Positions 18,227 to 29,212 of a stretch of 33,017 bases of DNA are shown piece after piece (the stretch's first letter is position 1; each line of letters opens with the position of its first letter). Made by a program: the position numbers and the translations under genes. The DNA is from Candidatus Thioglobus pontius. GTDB taxonomy: Bacteria; Pseudomonadota; Gammaproteobacteria; PS1; Pseudothioglobaceae. Location: positions 1 through 33,017 of the forward strand of contig JACNGB010000033.1 of the NCBI GenBank assembly GCA_014384345.1, written 5' to 3'. Below the pieces are notes generated by a model. The model saw only the letters and a program-made list of their open reading frames with translations. It did not search any database and had not been told where the DNA came from.

Positions 18227-18895
18227 TTACTCCGTACCTTTAATAAAATTGACATAAACTTTGGCAGCAAGCATAGCGCCTAAAGTAGTTGCAATAATGT
18301 AAATCCATAAATAATCAAAATTACCACTGGCCAGTGCTGGGCCGATTGAGCGCGCAGGATTCATGCTTGCGCCGGTAATAGGGCCGGCAAACATTGCCTC
18401 CAAGCCCACAGTAAAGCCAATCGCAATACCGGCAAAATCTTTAATCGCCTTACCATGTACAGCCGAGGCAGCAATCACCAGCATCAAAATAAACGTTAAA
18501 ATTAGCTCAAAGCCAAACGACTGCCACGCAGACCCATGCGGCAAAGTTGCACCTAAATAAGCCGCTTGCTGCATTGAGGTAATATCTTCTAGTAGCAAAA
18601 AATACAAACTATAACTAGCCAAAATAGCACCAACAACTTGCGCGGCAACATAAGGCAATACTTTGGATTTTTCAAACTCACCCATCACCCAAAATGCCAC
18701 ACTTACAGCGGGATTAAAATGTGCGCCTGATATATGTGCAAAGCTATAAATTAACGCCACAATCACAAAGCCAAAGGTAAGCGCTATGCCGGTATGTCCA
18801 GGCTCACCAGTAATGGCGCCAATAGCCATTGCGCCAGTACCTGCAAAGACTAATATATAAGTTCCTAATAATTCTGCGACTAAACTTTTTTGCAT
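18227..18895 (-). CDS. MIP-family aquaporin/aquaglyceroporin
   Basis: 222 aa with both NPA motifs (SGAHFNPAVS and GASMNPARSIGPAL). Confidence 0.94.
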   Translation of the reverse strand: MQKSLVAELLGTYILVFAGTGAMAIGAITGEPGHTGIALTFGFVIVALIYSFAHISGAHFNPAVSVAFWVMGEFEKSKVLPYVAAQVVGAILASYSLYFLLLEDITSMQQAAYLGATLPHGSAWQSFGFELILTFILMLVIAASAVHGKAIKDFAGIAIGFTVGLEAMFAGPITGASMNPARSIGPALASGNFDYLWIYIIATTLGAMLAAKVYVNFIKGTE

Positions 18896-18991
18896 TATTT
18901 AATGAATATATTTTTTCTTAAATTATTATAAACAAGCCTTAGTTATTTTAAGACGTAAATCTTTATGAGAAAATTTTTCAAATAGCGTGAT

Positions 18992-20416
18992 TTAGAATGG
19001 AAACTTATTGCCGCCACCTAGACCTGGCAACTTCATTTTAGATAGGTCTGGCATACTTGAAGGCATTTCACCACCACCCTGCATGCCGGCCATTTTGTCC
19101 ATCATTTTTTGCATTTTTCCGCCACCCATTTTTTTCATTTGTTTTTGCATTTTTTCAAATTGCTTTAACAATTTATTAACATCTTGTGGCGACGTACCTG
19201 AGCCGTTGGCAATACGATTTTTACGCGACCCCTTGATGAGTTTAATATGAGCGCGTTCTTTAGGGGTCATTGAATTAATAATAGCCACCATACGTTTTGT
19301 ATCAACACCACCCATCATTTGATTTTTAACACTTTGAGGAATTTGACCCATGCCTGGCATTTTATCCATCAGCGCTTCCATACCACCCATTTGCTCCATT
19401 TGCAATAATTGTTCGCGCATGTCACCCAAATCAAACTGACCTTTGGCCATTTTTTTAACAGATTTCTCTGCTTTTTTATGATCAACTTTGCGCGAAATTT
19501 CTTCAACCAAAGAAAGCACATCACCCATACCGAGTAAGCGCGACACCACGCGGTCTGGATGGAACGGCTCAAGTGCATCAATTTTTTCACCGACACCTAA
19601 AAACTTAATCGGCTTGCCGGTAATGTGACGAACAGACAGCGCTGCACCACCACGCGCATCACCATCGGTTTTGGTTAGAATAACACCGGTAAGTGGCAAG
19701 CTATCTGCAAATGCTTTAGCAGTATGCGCCGCATCTTGACCCGTCATAGAGTCAACCACAAACAAGGTTTCAATCGGGTTGACTTTTTGTTGAAGCGCTT
19801 GGATTTCATCCATCATCTCGCTATCAACATGCAAACGACCCGCGGTATCAACTAATAAAACATCATGGAATTGTTGCTGTGCTTGCTGTTTAGCAGCGGC
19901 CACAATTTTCTCAGGCTTTTGCTCAATGCTTGATGGAAAGAAATCAACACCGACTTGTTTGGCCAGTACTTCTAACTGTGCAATAGCTGCTGGACGATAA
20001 ACGTCCGCACTTACCACTAAGACTTTCTTGTTTTCACGCTCTTTTAAATAACGCGCTAATTTAGCAATAGAGGTGGTTTTACCCGCACCTTGCAAGCCTG
20101 CTACCATCACCACGGCTGGTGGCTGAGTTTTTAGGTCTAAGGTTTTGTTTTCACCACCAATAATGTCGGTTAATTCAGTTTCAACTAGCTTAATAAAAGC
20201 TTGAGAAGGATTTAACCCCTCGCTCACTTTTAGACCAATGGCTTTTTCTTGGACACGATCTAAAAAAGCTTTAATAACTTCTAGTGCAACATCTGCCTCC
20301 AATAAAGCGCGACGAACCTCACGAATGGCTTCTTTTATATTGGATTCAGAAAGCTTATTTTTACCTTGTAGTGCTTTAAAACTATTGGACAGGCGATCGG
20401 TTAAATTATCAAACAT
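18992..20416 (-). CDS. ffh: Signal recognition particle protein
   Basis: 474 aa; GLQGAGKTTSIAKLARYL, DTAGRLHVDSEMM, Met-rich C-terminal M domain. Confidence 0.97.
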   Translation of the reverse strand: MFDNLTDRLSNSFKALQGKNKLSESNIKEAIREVRRALLEADVALEVIKAFLDRVQEKAIGLKVSEGLNPSQAFIKLVETELTDIIGGENKTLDLKTQPPAVVMVAGLQGAGKTTSIAKLARYLKERENKKVLVVSADVYRPAAIAQLEVLAKQVGVDFFPSSIEQKPEKIVAAAKQQAQQQFHDVLLVDTAGRLHVDSEMMDEIQALQQKVNPIETLFVVDSMTGQDAAHTAKAFADSLPLTGVILTKTDGDARGGAALSVRHITGKPIKFLGVGEKIDALEPFHPDRVVSRLLGMGDVLSLVEEISRKVDHKKAEKSVKKMAKGQFDLGDMREQLLQMEQMGGMEALMDKMPGMGQIPQSVKNQMMGGVDTKRMVAIINSMTPKERAHIKLIKGSRKNRIANGSGTSPQDVNKLLKQFEKMQKQMKKMGGGKMQKMMDKMAGMQGGGEMPSSMPDLSKMKLPGLGGGNKFPF

Positions 20417-20479
20417 TATTACTATTATTGAATCAAAGTATCGTATTATAGTACCTTATATTAATTCAACAAGTTAGTT

Positions 20480-21265
20480 ATGTTTTTATCTTATTTTGCG
20501 ATTTCAGCCTACTTGATGGCAGCCCTATTACTGATGCGTTTTTTCAGCAAAAATGAACTCAAACATCCGCATCATCAAACCACCTCATTACTGATTAGTT
20601 TTGCCATTATCGCTCAAACCTTAACTTTTACGGACTTTTGGACAAATGAAGGTATTGTTTTTGGCCTGTCCAATAGCGCCTCTTTTGTTGCGTGGCTGAT
20701 TGCTATTTTGTTATTTTTATCTTCTATTTCTAAGCCGGTACATGCGCTAGGCATTTTGGTTTACCCATTAGCAGCCTTCTCACTTATGTTTGGCATTTTG
20801 TTTCCTGATACTAGTGACAAAGTTATTCCTTTGAGTATTGCCTCACATGTTTTCTTATCCATTACCGCTTACGCCCTTTTGGCGATTGCAGTTTGCCAAT
20901 CAGTGTTGTTGAAAATTCAAGAAAAACATCTGCATGCGCATAGCATTAATGCATTTATTAACAAATTACCGCCACTACAAACCATGGAAAGACTACTATT
21001 CCAAAGTTTAAGAATTGGCTTTTATTTACTCACTTTATCCTTAGTTAGTGGTTTTATTTTTATTGATGATTTTTTTGCCCAACATCTCATGCATAAAACC
21101 ACGCTATCCATTATTGCTTGGGTGATTTTTGCCACATTAGTATTTGGACGAAAAGTATTTGGCTGGCGCGGAAAGCAAGCTATTAGCGCAACGCAAGTTG
21201 GATTTGCCATTCTAGTCATTGCTTATTATGGCACTAAGTTTGTTTTAGAACGCTTGCTATCTTAA
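20480..21265 (+). CDS. CcsA/YpjD-like cytochrome c assembly family membrane protein
   Basis: 261 aa multi-TM protein, divergent from ffh as for ypjD; ASHVFLSITAYALLAIAVCQSVLL...LPPLQTMERLLF. Confidence 0.85.
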   Translation: MFLSYFAISAYLMAALLLMRFFSKNELKHPHHQTTSLLISFAIIAQTLTFTDFWTNEGIVFGLSNSASFVAWLIAILLFLSSISKPVHALGILVYPLAAFSLMFGILFPDTSDKVIPLSIASHVFLSITAYALLAIAVCQSVLLKIQEKHLHAHSINAFINKLPPLQTMERLLFQSLRIGFYLLTLSLVSGFIFIDDFFAQHLMHKTTLSIIAWVIFATLVFGRKVFGWRGKQAISATQVGFAILVIAYYGTKFVLERLLS

Positions 21266-21278
21266 ATAAATACGCTTA

Positions 21279-23066
21279 TTAATCGATGTGCAATACTGCT
21301 AAAAAGGCCTCTTGCGGTATATCTACGCGGCCAACACTGCGCATACGCTTCTTACCTTTCTTTTGCTTTTCTAATAACTTACGCTTACGAGATACATCAC
21401 CACCATAACATTTAGCGGTTACATTTTTTCTAAGTGCCTTAACATTGGCGCGTGAAATAATCTTAACACCAATACAAGCTTGAATGGCCACATCAAACAT
21501 TTGACGTGGAATGAGTTCTTTCATTTTTTCAGCCAGCTCTCTACCCTTGCGCACTGAATCATCACGATGAATAATTAGCGCCAAAGCATCTACTGGCTCT
21601 TGGTTAATCATGATATCTAGACGAATCAAATCAGACTCTTGGTAACGTTCAAATTGATAATCCATTGAGGCAAAACCACGAGAAACTGATTTTAATCGGT
21701 CAAAGAAATCCAACACCACTTCGTTGAGTGGCAACTCATAAACCAGTTGCACTTGTCTACCCATATAAGTGATGTTTTTTTGCACGCCACGTTTTTCAAC
21801 ACACAAACTAATAACATTACCAACGTACTCATCAGTAACCAAAATATTAGCGGTAATAATCGGCTCTCTAAATTCTGCAATTGATTGGTTTTCAGGCATT
21901 TTAGACGGACTGTCAACGTGGTGAATATTACCCTTGGTGTCAAGAATTTCATACACAACTGTTGGCGCTGTGGTAATTAGATCAAGATCGTATTCACGCT
22001 CTAAACGCTCTTGAATAATCTCCATGTGTAGTAGACCTAAAAAACCAATGCGAAAGCCAAAGCCTAATGCGTCAGAGTTCTCAGGTTCGTATTGTAGTGC
22101 AGCATCATTAAGTCTAAGTTTGGCCAGAGCATCCCTAAATTTTTCATAATCTTCACCAGAGATTGGAAAGATGCCGGCAAATACACGCGGCTGAACCGGC
22201 TTAAATCCCTCAAGCGGCTCAGAAACTGGGTCTTTAGCGCCAGTGATTGTATCACCCACAGGCGCACCATCAATGTTCTTAATACTGGCAATTAAATAAC
22301 CAACCTCACCCGCCTTAAGGCTTTCAGATTTTTCACGCTTAGGGGTAAAAATACCAACCTGATCAACCAAGTGCTCTTCGCCATTGGAAAATATTTTAAT
22401 TTTTGTTTTGGCTTTAATTTCACCATCGATCACACGAATCAAGGAAACCACGCCTAAATAATTATCAAACCAAGAGTCAATAATTAATGCTTTAATTGGG
22501 GCATCAACTTCACCTTTTGGTGCAGGAATTTTCTCAACAATCTGCTCTAAAATATCTTGAATACCAATGCCTGATTTTGCACTTGCATGAACCGCATCCA
22601 TCGCCTCAATACCAATAACATCTTCCACCTCTTCAATAACACGCTCAGGCTCTGCTGCTGGTAAATCAATCTTATTAAGCACGGTGACCACCTCTAGGCC
22701 ATAATCCAATGCTGTATAACAATTCGCCACCGTTTGCGCCTCTACACCTTGGGAAGCATCTACAATTAACAATGCACCTTCACAAGCCGATAAAGAGCGC
22801 GATACTTCGTAAGAAAAGTCCACGTGTCCGGGTGTATCAATAAAGTTCAATTGATAGGTTTCACCATTGTTTGCTTTGTAATCCAAAGTAACACTTTGAG
22901 ATTTAATGGTAATGCCACGCTCTTTTTCAATATCCATTGAATCTAATACTTGAGCAGACATTTCACGATCACTTAAACCGCCACAATACTGAATAAAACG
23001 ATCAGCAATGGTGGATTTTCCATGGTCAATATGGGCAATGATTGAAAAATTTCGGATGTTTTTCAT
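21279..23066 (-). CDS. lepA: Elongation factor 4
   Basis: 595 aa; [27 protein letters not shown]-terminal [25 protein letters not shown]-type signature. Confidence 0.98.
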   Translation of the reverse strand: MKNIRNFSIIAHIDHGKSTIADRFIQYCGGLSDREMSAQVLDSMDIEKERGITIKSQSVTLDYKANNGETYQLNFIDTPGHVDFSYEVSRSLSACEGALLIVDASQGVEAQTVANCYTALDYGLEVVTVLNKIDLPAAEPERVIEEVEDVIGIEAMDAVHASAKSGIGIQDILEQIVEKIPAPKGEVDAPIKALIIDSWFDNYLGVVSLIRVIDGEIKAKTKIKIFSNGEEHLVDQVGIFTPKREKSESLKAGEVGYLIASIKNIDGAPVGDTITGAKDPVSEPLEGFKPVQPRVFAGIFPISGEDYEKFRDALAKLRLNDAALQYEPENSDALGFGFRIGFLGLLHMEIIQERLEREYDLDLITTAPTVVYEILDTKGNIHHVDSPSKMPENQSIAEFREPIITANILVTDEYVGNVISLCVEKRGVQKNITYMGRQVQLVYELPLNEVVLDFFDRLKSVSRGFASMDYQFERYQESDLIRLDIMINQEPVDALALIIHRDDSVRKGRELAEKMKELIPRQMFDVAIQACIGVKIISRANVKALRKNVTAKCYGGDVSRKRKLLEKQKKGKKRMRSVGRVDIPQEAFLAVLHID

Positions 23067-23110
23067 GAGGGTGCTAAAATGAGGACTTTAAACGCATTAT
23101 TATACAAGCA

Positions 23111-23560
23111 ATGGATAAAGTTCAACCGATTACCTGTGAGGCCACCAGTAATTTAAAAGTTAACATTCCCGATACTCAAGGTCGCTATATTGTGCTGTAT
23201 TTCTACCCTAGAGATGCAACACCAGGCTGTACCACAGAGGGGCAAAACTTTAGAGATCAGCACCAAGCTTTCGTTGATGCAAATGCCGTTATCTATGGCG
23301 TATCTAAAGATGATCTGGCTAAGCATGAAAAATTTAAAGCCAAACAAACTTTTCCCTTTGAGCTGATTGCTGATATTGACGGATCTTTATGTGAGCAATT
23401 TGGCGTGTGGCAATTGAAAAAATTCATGGGTAGAGAGTTTATGGGTATTGTGCGTTCAACTTTTATCATTAGCCCTAGCGGAGAGATTGTTAATGCCTGG
23501 GAGAAGGTTCGTGTTAAAAATCATGTCGATGAGGTTTTAAAAGCCGTTCAATCTCTATGA
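23111..23560 (+). CDS. bcp: Peroxiredoxin, Bcp/PrxQ family (copy 1)
   Basis: 149 aa; [36 protein letters not shown]. Confidence 0.92.
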   Translation: MDKVQPITCEATSNLKVNIPDTQGRYIVLYFYPRDATPGCTTEGQNFRDQHQAFVDANAVIYGVSKDDLAKHEKFKAKQTFPFELIADIDGSLCEQFGVWQLKKFMGREFMGIVRSTFIISPSGEIVNAWEKVRVKNHVDEVLKAVQSL

Positions 23561-23604
23561 TAAAATTAAGCTTTTTAACTTAAGCAAGTACAGTGGCAAT
23601 TATT

Positions 23605-24039
23605 ATGAGCAAAATCCAAGCAACTAGCCAAGTAGACGTTCAAATTCCTGACGCTCAAGGACGCAATATCGTTTTATATTTTTATCCTAAAGATGCCACC
23701 TCGGGCTGCACGCTTGAAGGTCAGGACTTTAGAGATAATTACGATGCATTCACCGATACCAACACCGTGGTTTACGGCGTATCAAAAGACAGCTTAGAAA
23801 GCCATGAAAAATTTAAAAAAAATCAATCTTTTCCCTTTGAACTCATTGCTGATGTTGACGGGTCTTTGTGTGAGCAATTTGGCGCTTGGCAGCTGAAATC
23901 AAAGAATGGACAAGAAAAAATGGGCATTGTTCGCTCAACATTTATCATTAGCCCAACGGGCGATATTCTCAAGTCATGGGATAAGGTTGCCGTTGGCGGG
24001 CATGTTGATGAAGTATTAAAAGCGGTTCAATCATTATGA
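23605..24039 (+). CDS. bcp: Peroxiredoxin, Bcp/PrxQ family (copy 2)
   Basis: [36 protein letters not shown]. Clearly paralogous to copy 1; start set at the internal Met. Confidence 0.92.
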   Translation: MSKIQATSQVDVQIPDAQGRNIVLYFYPKDATSGCTLEGQDFRDNYDAFTDTNTVVYGVSKDSLESHEKFKKNQSFPFELIADVDGSLCEQFGAWQLKSKNGQEKMGIVRSTFIISPTGDILKSWDKVAVGGHVDEVLKAVQSL

Positions 24040-24737
24040 GCAATGTAGATTTTGACGAAGTTGATAAGTTTGCCCAACTAGCCTCACGCTGGTGGGATAA
24101 AAACTCTGAATTTAAGCCTTTGCATGATATCAACCCATTACGTTTAAATTATATTAAAGAACGCTGCAACAATACACTCAATAACAAAAAGATTTTAGAT
24201 GTTGGCTGTGGTGGCGGCATTCTAAGTGAGGCTTTAGCTGGTGAAGGTGCTATCGTAACTGGCATTGATATGGCAGAGGCCGGACTTGAAGTGGCTAAAT
24301 TACATTTGTTAGAATCTGGTCAACAGGTTGATTATCAAAAAATACCTGTTGAAGAGCTAGCCAAAACTCATGCCGGCCAGTTTGATGTGGTCACTTGTTT
24401 AGAAATGCTCGAACATGTACCTGACCCGAGCTCCATCATCAAAGCCTGTGCAGCGCTAGTTAAACCTGGTGGTCAGGTGTTTTTATCAACCATCAATCGC
24501 AATACAAAATCTTATTTGTTTGCTATTGTTGGTGCTGAATACATCTTAAAACTCCTGCCTCAAGGTACGCATGATTGGGATAAATTCATCCAACCTAGTG
24601 AGATGGATGAATATGCTAGATCTTCACAATTATCGCTTAAAGGCATGATTGGCATGACTTACAATCCTTTTACCAAAGTCTACAAGTTAGAAGATGACGT
24701 TAGCGTCAACTACCTTTGTCATTACACCAAAGATTAA
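24036..24737 (+). CDS. ubiG: 3-demethylubiquinone-9 3-O-methyltransferase
   Basis: 233 aa; [48 protein letters not shown]. Confidence 0.96.
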   Translation: MSNVDFDEVDKFAQLASRWWDKNSEFKPLHDINPLRLNYIKERCNNTLNNKKILDVGCGGGILSEALAGEGAIVTGIDMAEAGLEVAKLHLLESGQQVDYQKIPVEELAKTHAGQFDVVTCLEMLEHVPDPSSIIKACAALVKPGGQVFLSTINRNTKSYLFAIVGAEYILKLLPQGTHDWDKFIQPSEMDEYARSSQLSLKGMIGMTYNPFTKVYKLEDDVSVNYLCHYTKD

Positions 24738-24816
24738 ATTAGTTGACCTAAATCATGGTTTTTGCTATATTTAGCGCTAAACTTTAAGTTAATCTCTAAT
24801 GATAATTAGCCAGACC

Positions 24817-25122
24817 ATGAAAAAAACACTTGCAACCATATTGTTGTTATTACACCTACCCACCCACAGCCTATCTCCCAATGAAATGTTAGTTATTATT
24901 GGTGCAGTTAAATATTACAACGAGAATTGTGCTGGCTTAACCCCTAAAGGCATGCATCAAATGAATAAAGGCTTAAAACGCTTTGATATGGACTCCACAC
25001 CATTGTTCATTTTGGAGCAGAACAAAATGGCCGTTTCAGGCTTTAAAACAGCAGAAAAGTTTGGCTGTAACGGCACACAACAGGAAGCTCAGAAAGCCGG
25101 ATACGGTCAATATATCAACTAA
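24817..25122 (+). CDS. Small secreted protein of unknown function
   Basis: About 101 aa from the internal Met; signal peptide MKKTLATILLLLHLPTHSLS, then a short mature domain with two Cys. Confidence 0.65.
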   Translation: MKKTLATILLLLHLPTHSLSPNEMLVIIGAVKYYNENCAGLTPKGMHQMNKGLKRFDMDSTPLFILEQNKMAVSGFKTAEKFGCNGTQQEAQKAGYGQYIN

Positions 25123-25541
25123 AAAGTTGTATTGTAGTCGTGGACTTCAGATTCTTTTTCTGAGCCAAGCTCTAACACCACAAAGGCAACGGCATTAAAT
25201 TTCTCATCTGACAAACTTAAGTGTGCTTGTTTGATATTGTGGCTTAACAAATATAAACGTAGCTTTTCACTGGGAATAAAATAAGGTTTACCGCTGTCAT
25301 TATTGCGAATGGTTAAATCTTGGAAGCTAACAATTTTTCCAATACCGGTTCCTAAGGCTTTTGCAAACGCCTCCTTTGCGGCAAAACGTTTGGCACAATA
25401 CGAGGCGCTATCACCCTTATTAGCAAACAGGGCTTGCTCATGTTCAGACAAAACACGCTTAACAAAGCCGTCACGATTTTTACTGAGAATATGCTCAACC
25501 CGCTCGATATTAATAATATCTGTACCTACACCGTAGATCAT
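25119..25541 (-). CDS. acpS: Holo-[acyl-carrier-protein] synthase
   Basis: 140 aa; [52 protein letters not shown]. Confidence 0.96.
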   Translation of the reverse strand: MIYGVGTDIINIERVEHILSKNRDGFVKRVLSEHEQALFANKGDSASYCAKRFAAKEAFAKALGTGIGKIVSFQDLTIRNNDSGKPYFIPSEKLRLYLLSHNIKQAHLSLSDEKFNAVAFVVLELGSEKESEVHDYNTTF

Positions 25542-26263
25542 GCCCTAACCTCGAGCATTAAATCTTTCATCTCTTGTGTGGCTTGCGCAAGACCGACAAA
25601 TACCGCTCTAGCAATAATTGAATGGCCAATATTAAGCTCTACAATTTCAGGTAGCTCAGCAATAGCTGGTGTATTTTCTAGGGTTAAACCGTGTCCCGCA
25701 TTCACTTGCAAGCCAATTGAATGAGCGTAAGTAGCCATCGACTTAATGCGCTCAAACTCTTTTTCTTGTTCAACACCGATTGTATCTGCATAATGCCCAG
25801 TGTGTAATTCAATAACCGGTGCACCACATTCTTTAGCCGCATCAATTTGTGCTTTTTGAGCATCAATAAATAAAGACACAATAATGTTTGAATCAGCCAA
25901 TTGTGCACAAACATCCGTCATTCTTGAAATTTGACCAGCAACATCCAGACCACCTTCGGTGGTCAACTCTTCACGCTTTTCTGGCACCAAGCAACAATCC
26001 TCGGGCTTGATTTTGCCTGCAATGGCAATCATCTCATCGGTGGTTGCCATCTCTAGATTCATTTTAGTGGTTAGTTGCTCACGCAAAATTTCAACATCTG
26101 AATCTTGAATGTGTCGTCTGTCTTCACGCAGGTGCAGGGTGATACTGTCTGCGCCAGATTGCTCGCACAATAAAGCACCTTCAATCGGTGAAGGATAGTT
26201 AGTGCCACGCGCTTGTCTAATGGTAGCAATGTGGTCGATATTAACGCCTAAATAAATACTCAT
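25538..26263 (-). CDS. pdxJ: Pyridoxine 5'-phosphate synthase
   Basis: [52 protein letters not shown]; start set at the internal Met. Confidence 0.97.
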   Translation of the reverse strand: MSIYLGVNIDHIATIRQARGTNYPSPIEGALLCEQSGADSITLHLREDRRHIQDSDVEILREQLTTKMNLEMATTDEMIAIAGKIKPEDCCLVPEKREELTTEGGLDVAGQISRMTDVCAQLADSNIIVSLFIDAQKAQIDAAKECGAPVIELHTGHYADTIGVEQEKEFERIKSMATYAHSIGLQVNAGHGLTLENTPAIAELPEIVELNIGHSIIARAVFVGLAQATQEMKDLMLEVRA

Positions 26264-26270
26264 AATGTTG

Positions 26271-26960
26271 TTATTTACTAAAAAATAAGGATCGACTCTG
26301 CAAGGGCTTGTCACCCAATAGCGGTTTCAATCTAAGTCGATTTAAATCTCTACAAGCCCTTAGCTGTTGCATATCAGGCATATTATTAAGATCATCAGCC
26401 AATAATTGTCTGATTAATTTTCCTGATATTTTACCTGTAACACTAGCAGCAAACCCACCCTGATGTTGATATTCGTAAACACTGTTTTCTTGTATTTCTT
26501 CACCATTAATGTCGTATGAAAAATCAATACCATAACCCAATTCTTGCAGCAGATTATTTTCAAATAAACGCAATAACCAATGATGAAATTTCGCATCAAT
26601 CACGCTTAATTGTCCAACAAATTTTTTATAGATTTCAAATAATTCAGGATGAGGATCTTGCTCTTGCAGTAGTCTTGATATTAGCTCATTGACATACATA
26701 CCTAAAATTAAACATTCGCCCTTTAAGTGTCTAGGGGTGTCACTAACCTCCCAGTTATTCAGCCCCTTTAATTCGCCTCGTCCACTATAAGAAATTTTTA
26801 GCTGTTGAAATACTTGAATAGGTGTTTTTGACTTACGCAAACCTCGGCCAACCAAACGAATTTTTCCATGCTCTTGAGTAAAAAAGTCTAATAACAATGA
26901 AGAATCTTTAAACGCTCGACGATGAATTAAAAAAGCGGGTGTAAGATCAACTTTAGTCAT
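26271..26960 (-). CDS. recO: DNA repair protein RecO
   Basis: 229 aa; [33 protein letters not shown]; between era and pdxJ. Confidence 0.95.
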   Translation of the reverse strand: MTKVDLTPAFLIHRRAFKDSSLLLDFFTQEHGKIRLVGRGLRKSKTPIQVFQQLKISYSGRGELKGLNNWEVSDTPRHLKGECLILGMYVNELISRLLQEQDPHPELFEIYKKFVGQLSVIDAKFHHWLLRLFENNLLQELGYGIDFSYDINGEEIQENSVYEYQHQGGFAASVTGKISGKLIRQLLADDLNNMPDMQQLRACRDLNRLRLKPLLGDKPLQSRSLFFSK

Positions 26961-27837
26961 ACCCTAGTGAAGCAAGCGAACGCTTAGAATCAGACCAACC
27001 AGTTGAAACTTTGACCCATAGCTTCAAGAAAACTTTGCGATCTAAAAAACCTTCAATACTTTGACGTGACTCAGTGCCAATTATTTTTAACATTTCGCCT
27101 TTGTTGCCAATCACAATAGTTTTTTGCGATTCCTTTTCAACAAAAATTCTTGCTGCGATTCGCTGCATATTGCCATCTAACTCATACTGCTCAATCTCTA
27201 CCGTTAGATCATAAGGCAACTCATCTTCAAGATGACGCATCAGCTTTTCACGAATAAATTCTGCCACCACAAACTTTTCCGACCGATCAGTAATATAATC
27301 TGCATCAAAAATCATTGGCTGCTCAGGCAAATGTTTCAGCACCAAGGTTCTTAATGCATTAGTGTCTTTTTGTTTAAATGCAGACAGTGGGAACAAATCG
27401 GTTGGCTGATATTTTTGCGATATTTTTTCTAAAAATGGCAGTACTGCTTGCGCTGATGCCAATTTATCAATTTTATTAATACACATAACAACCGGCACAT
27501 CAATTTTACTCACGTGTTCTAAAACACGCGCATCTTCCTTGGTCCACTTGCCTGCTTCAACCAACCATAGAATCATGTCTACGTCTTTAATACTTGAGCT
27601 TGCCGCGCGATTCATGTAGGCGTTAATAGCTTTCTTATTGCCAATATGAACACCTGGTGTATCTACAAACACCATTTGGTAATCATCCGTTGTATCAATC
27701 GCATGAATACGGTGGCGCGTGGTTTGTGGTCGGTGTGAGGTAATAGAAAGTTTTTGCCCAATAAGCTCATTAACCAAAGTAGATTTACCTACATTTGGAC
27801 GACCAACAACTGCGATAAATCCTGCTTGAAATGCCAT
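26953..27837 (-). CDS. era: GTPase Era
   Basis: 294 aa; GFIAVVGRPNVGKSTLVNELIGQKLSITSHRPQTTRHRI, KH-domain end. Confidence 0.97.
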   Translation of the reverse strand: MAFQAGFIAVVGRPNVGKSTLVNELIGQKLSITSHRPQTTRHRIHAIDTTDDYQMVFVDTPGVHIGNKKAINAYMNRAASSSIKDVDMILWLVEAGKWTKEDARVLEHVSKIDVPVVMCINKIDKLASAQAVLPFLEKISQKYQPTDLFPLSAFKQKDTNALRTLVLKHLPEQPMIFDADYITDRSEKFVVAEFIREKLMRHLEDELPYDLTVEIEQYELDGNMQRIAARIFVEKESQKTIVIGNKGEMLKIIGTESRQSIEGFLDRKVFLKLWVKVSTGWSDSKRSLASLGYD

Positions 27838-28505
27838 TATTTTTTCTCCTTAAGCTTTTCCAGCAAAATTTGTGCACACGATTGCTCAGCGCGTTTAATA
27901 CTTTTAGCATCTTGATCAACTTGAATATTCTGATCAGCCAAGAAGCAATTAACGGTAAAAATGGCATTATGATCTTTACCTACGGTCTTGATAAGCTCGT
28001 ATTTTGGCAGGGCATTGTTGCGCTTTTGTAAATATTCTTGCAGTTGTGTTTTAGGATCTTTTAAAGAATCATTCGGATTGATTTCGTCAAGTAATTCTTT
28101 AAATAGATCCAAAATAACCGTATTGATCGTTTCTAAATCAGAGTCTAATAAAATAGCACCGAAAATCGCCTCAACCGCATCTGCTTGAATAGACTCACGT
28201 CGATAACCGCCACTCTTTAATTCTCCCGAACCTAAAATCAACACCTCGGATAAATTTAGCATAATGCCGAATTTTGCCAACGTTTGACCGCGCACTAGGT
28301 GTGATCTAAGGCGAGATAACTTTCCTTCTTCGACATAAGGAAAACGCTTGTACAATTCTCGAGAAATAACCAGACCTAAAATACTGTCACCCAAAAACTC
28401 AAGACGCTCATTATTTTTCTTACCCATGCTTCGATGCGTCAATGCAAGCGTTAACAGCGATAAATCTTTAAATTGATAGTTGAGTTTTTGTTGTAATTTT
28501 TCCAT
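27837..28505 (-). CDS. rnc: Ribonuclease III
   Basis: 222 aa; NERLEFLGDSILGLVIS, QADAVEAIFGAILLD, dsRBD at the C-terminus. Confidence 0.97.
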   Translation of the reverse strand: MEKLQQKLNYQFKDLSLLTLALTHRSMGKKNNERLEFLGDSILGLVISRELYKRFPYVEEGKLSRLRSHLVRGQTLAKFGIMLNLSEVLILGSGELKSGGYRRESIQADAVEAIFGAILLDSDLETINTVILDLFKELLDEINPNDSLKDPKTQLQEYLQKRNNALPKYELIKTVGKDHNAIFTVNCFLADQNIQVDQDAKSIKRAEQSCAQILLEKLKEKK

Positions 28506-28543
28506 CTATAATGACGCAATAATAATTTATTACTTAAGTTTGT

Positions 28544-29212
28544 ATGTTTTGGCAAGAAGACACTAAAGAAGAACATTTTACGCTTCCTGAGGCTATTCAA
28601 GAGGTTAGCTTTAAAATCCAGTCAAAAATACTGCCCATGGATCATCATTTTTTACTGGCTGAAGCACTACTAAAACACCTGCCCTGGCTAAGAGATGCTA
28701 ATGCCGGCATTCATGATATTAGTGTGGCAGATGGCAATGGCTGGGAGCAAAATAAAGAAGGTGGATTTTACTACCCTTCAAAACGCTCTAAACTGACTTT
28801 ACGCCTCCCTACTGAGCATATTGAAGCTGCTAAGGAGCTGAGTGGAAAAACACTAAATTTGGGTGACTATCAAATCAAAGTGGTTAAATACATTGGTACA
28901 AAGCTACTGAGCGATATGCCAGTTTTGTTCGCCAAACAAGTTGCTTGTGAATCAAACCTCAGTGAAGATGATTTTTTAAAATTGTGTTTCGAACAGTTGT
29001 CTAAATTAGGCATTCAAGTTAAAAAGATGATGGCCGGCTTAGAAAGTAATATTCAAACTGATATTGGCAAAATTCATACTCGCTCTTTAATGCTAGCCGA
29101 CCTTAAAAAAGATGAATCAGTACTATTACAAGAAAAAGGCCTTGGTGATTATCGCCTATTAGGTTGCGGGTTATTCGTTCCTCAAAAAAACATCGAAACC
29201 ATCGAAAGCTAA
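28544..29212 (+). CDS. Cas6-like protein resembling Cmx6 (subtype I-MYXAN Cas6), orphan
   Basis: 222 aa; N-terminal VSFKIQSKILPMDHHFLLAEALLKHLPWLRD...GIHDIS, middle SKLTLRLP..HIEAAKELSGKTLNLGDYQIKV, C-terminal glycine-rich loop VLLQEKGLGDYRLLGCGLFVP as in Cas6/RAMP proteins. Confidence 0.72.
   Translation: MFWQEDTKEEHFTLPEAIQEVSFKIQSKILPMDHHFLLAEALLKHLPWLRDANAGIHDISVADGNGWEQNKEGGFYYPSKRSKLTLRLPTEHIEAAKELSGKTLNLGDYQIKVVKYIGTKLLSDMPVLFAKQVACESNLSEDDFLKLCFEQLSKLGIQVKKMMAGLESNIQTDIGKIHTRSLMLADLKKDESVLLQEKGLGDYRLLGCGLFVPQKNIETIES

Noticed and set aside
18992-19250. Low-complexity Met/Gly-rich end of ffh
   Set aside because: This is the normal methionine-rich M domain tail of Ffh.
26264-26314. 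N-terminal extension of PdxJ ([17 protein letters not shown])
   Set aside because: It overlaps the end of recO and precedes the canonical PdxJ start [20 protein letters not shown].
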